DNA of 64,000 nt, from contig NZ_PKHX01000006.1 of NCBI RefSeq assembly GCF_002848005.1, positions 332 to 64,331 of the forward strand, read 5' to 3'. Below the pieces are notes generated by a model that was not told where the DNA came from, did not search any database, and was given only the letters and a program-made list of their open reading frames with translations. Positions 63,564-64,000 of the stretch are shown here, piece after piece (positions within the stretch are counted from its first letter, which is position 1; each line of letters opens with the position of its first letter). The stretch is from Varibaculum cambriense. Lineage in GTDB: Bacteria; Actinomycetota; Actinomycetes; Actinomycetales; Actinomycetaceae. The position numbers and the translations under genes are program-made.

Positions 63564-64000
63564 CTATCCTTCAGCCTCTTCTTCATGGTCGCCAGTGGGT
63601 ACTACTAGCACCGGGCAGGCTGCATGCGCCAAGATCGATTGCGAGGTGGAACCCATTAGCGCTCCCGCGAATCCTCCGCCTCCGCGGGTACCTACCACCA
63701 CCAGGTCAACGGCGGTGGAAAATTCCGTCAGCAACGCCGCCGGATTGCCGTCTAGGGCGTGAGAATGTACTTTCACCCCGCTATCAGCGGTTTCTTCCTT
63801 ACAAGTTTGTTTAAGTTTGTCACGCACATCCCGCAAGATACTGTCGCGGTCGACCGTTGCCGGTAACCAGGACAAAATCCCGGCGGATGAGGCCAGGGGA
63901 ACCGCATCCACGGCGGTCAATTCTGCGCCCCAAACTTGGGCTTCTTTGATAGAGCGGCGCAAGGATTTGCGGGAACGGGTGGAACCGTCAAATCCAATCA
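63564..64000 (-). CDS. Universal stress protein, UspA family (5' end outside window)
   Basis: The frame stays open to the window end: the visible N-terminal part reads IGFDGSTRSRKSLRRSIKEA, as in the start of a UspA domain, so the true start is just beyond 64000. The ATP-binding motif of this family appears as VVGTRGGGGFAGALMGSTSQ followed by CPVLVV. About 145 residues seen, a single Usp domain. Role: stress survival, mechanism unclear. Terminates before the palindromic repeats at 63397-63476. Confidence 0.92.
   Translation of the reverse strand, partial: IGFDGSTRSRKSLRRSIKEAQVWGAELTAVDAVPLASSAGILSWLPATVDRDSILRDVRDKLKQTCKEETADSGVKVHSHALDGNPAALLTEFSTAVDLVVVGTRGGGGFAGALMGSTSQSILAHAACPVLVVPTGDHEEEAEG

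Overview
The window looks like a chromosomal stretch of a moderate-GC actinobacterium, most likely a host-associated Actinomycetaceae member (Actinomyces/Varibaculum/Mobiluncus type). That is inference from gene order and families: ftsZ-pgeF-sepF-yggT-divIVA, a SepIVA-like gene beside DUF177 and rnc, an Rv3235-family gene facing secA, holA-comEC-comEA, a Zur-type Fur protein and sortase-anchored adhesins. No species call is possible from the sequence alone.

Layout. 1-7.7 kb: two large sortase-anchored surface proteins (the first cut by the window edge) with an MFS exporter between them. 7.7-13.6 kb: accessory region with an AAA+/DUF4143 ATPase embedded in several kinds of short periodic repeat arrays, an M20 amidohydrolase, two RelE-type toxin-antitoxin modules (one toxin frameshifted) and a solitary HigA-like antitoxin whose toxin is reduced to a remnant. 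13.6-22.4 kb: one long minus-strand cluster (LacI regulator, SDR, CoA-transferase, thiolase, MFS carrier, glycerate kinase, acyl-CoA ligase) that looks like a regulated hydroxy/short-chain acid utilisation operon. 22.9-33.6 kb: tRNA-Thr, DsbA-like protein, Ser/Thr kinase, DUF4032 protein, two-component pair, adenylate cyclase, maf, dapD, orphan NarL regulator. 33.7-42.2 kb: housekeeping run mutM, rnc, DUF177, sepIVA-like, coaD, rsmD, recG, DAK2. 42.4-45.1 kb: rpmB, then infC-rpmI-rplT and a SpoU methyltransferase. 45.1-57.4 kb: YafQ/DinJ module, zur, holA, comEC, comEA, rluD, lspA, divIVA, yggT, sepF, pgeF, ftsZ, HIT and DUF6912 genes, and an Rv3235-family gene. 57.5-64 kb: secA, metK, a YoeB/DinJ-type module, a long gene-poor stretch, and a universal stress protein cut by the window end.

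The strongest unexplained signals are non-coding. (1) A roughly 205-235 nt element occurs twice (3925-4130 plus strand, 32700-32934 minus strand), both times between convergent genes. Its loops are nearly identical while its long stems have different sequences that still pair, which is the pattern of a structured RNA. (2) A 19-bp repeat family (consensus GGAGGGYGNWWWKGTC plus 3) forms arrays with exact 19-bp spacing at three loci, two of them bracketing the AAA+/DUF4143 gene inside a direct duplication of about 115 bp. (3) Five exact-period 22-bp units (TTGCGGTTTTACA plus 9 variable bases) sit directly upstream of that ATPase gene. ATPase plus arrays is the best candidate here for an undescribed system. 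Also notable: infC appears to start at AUC.
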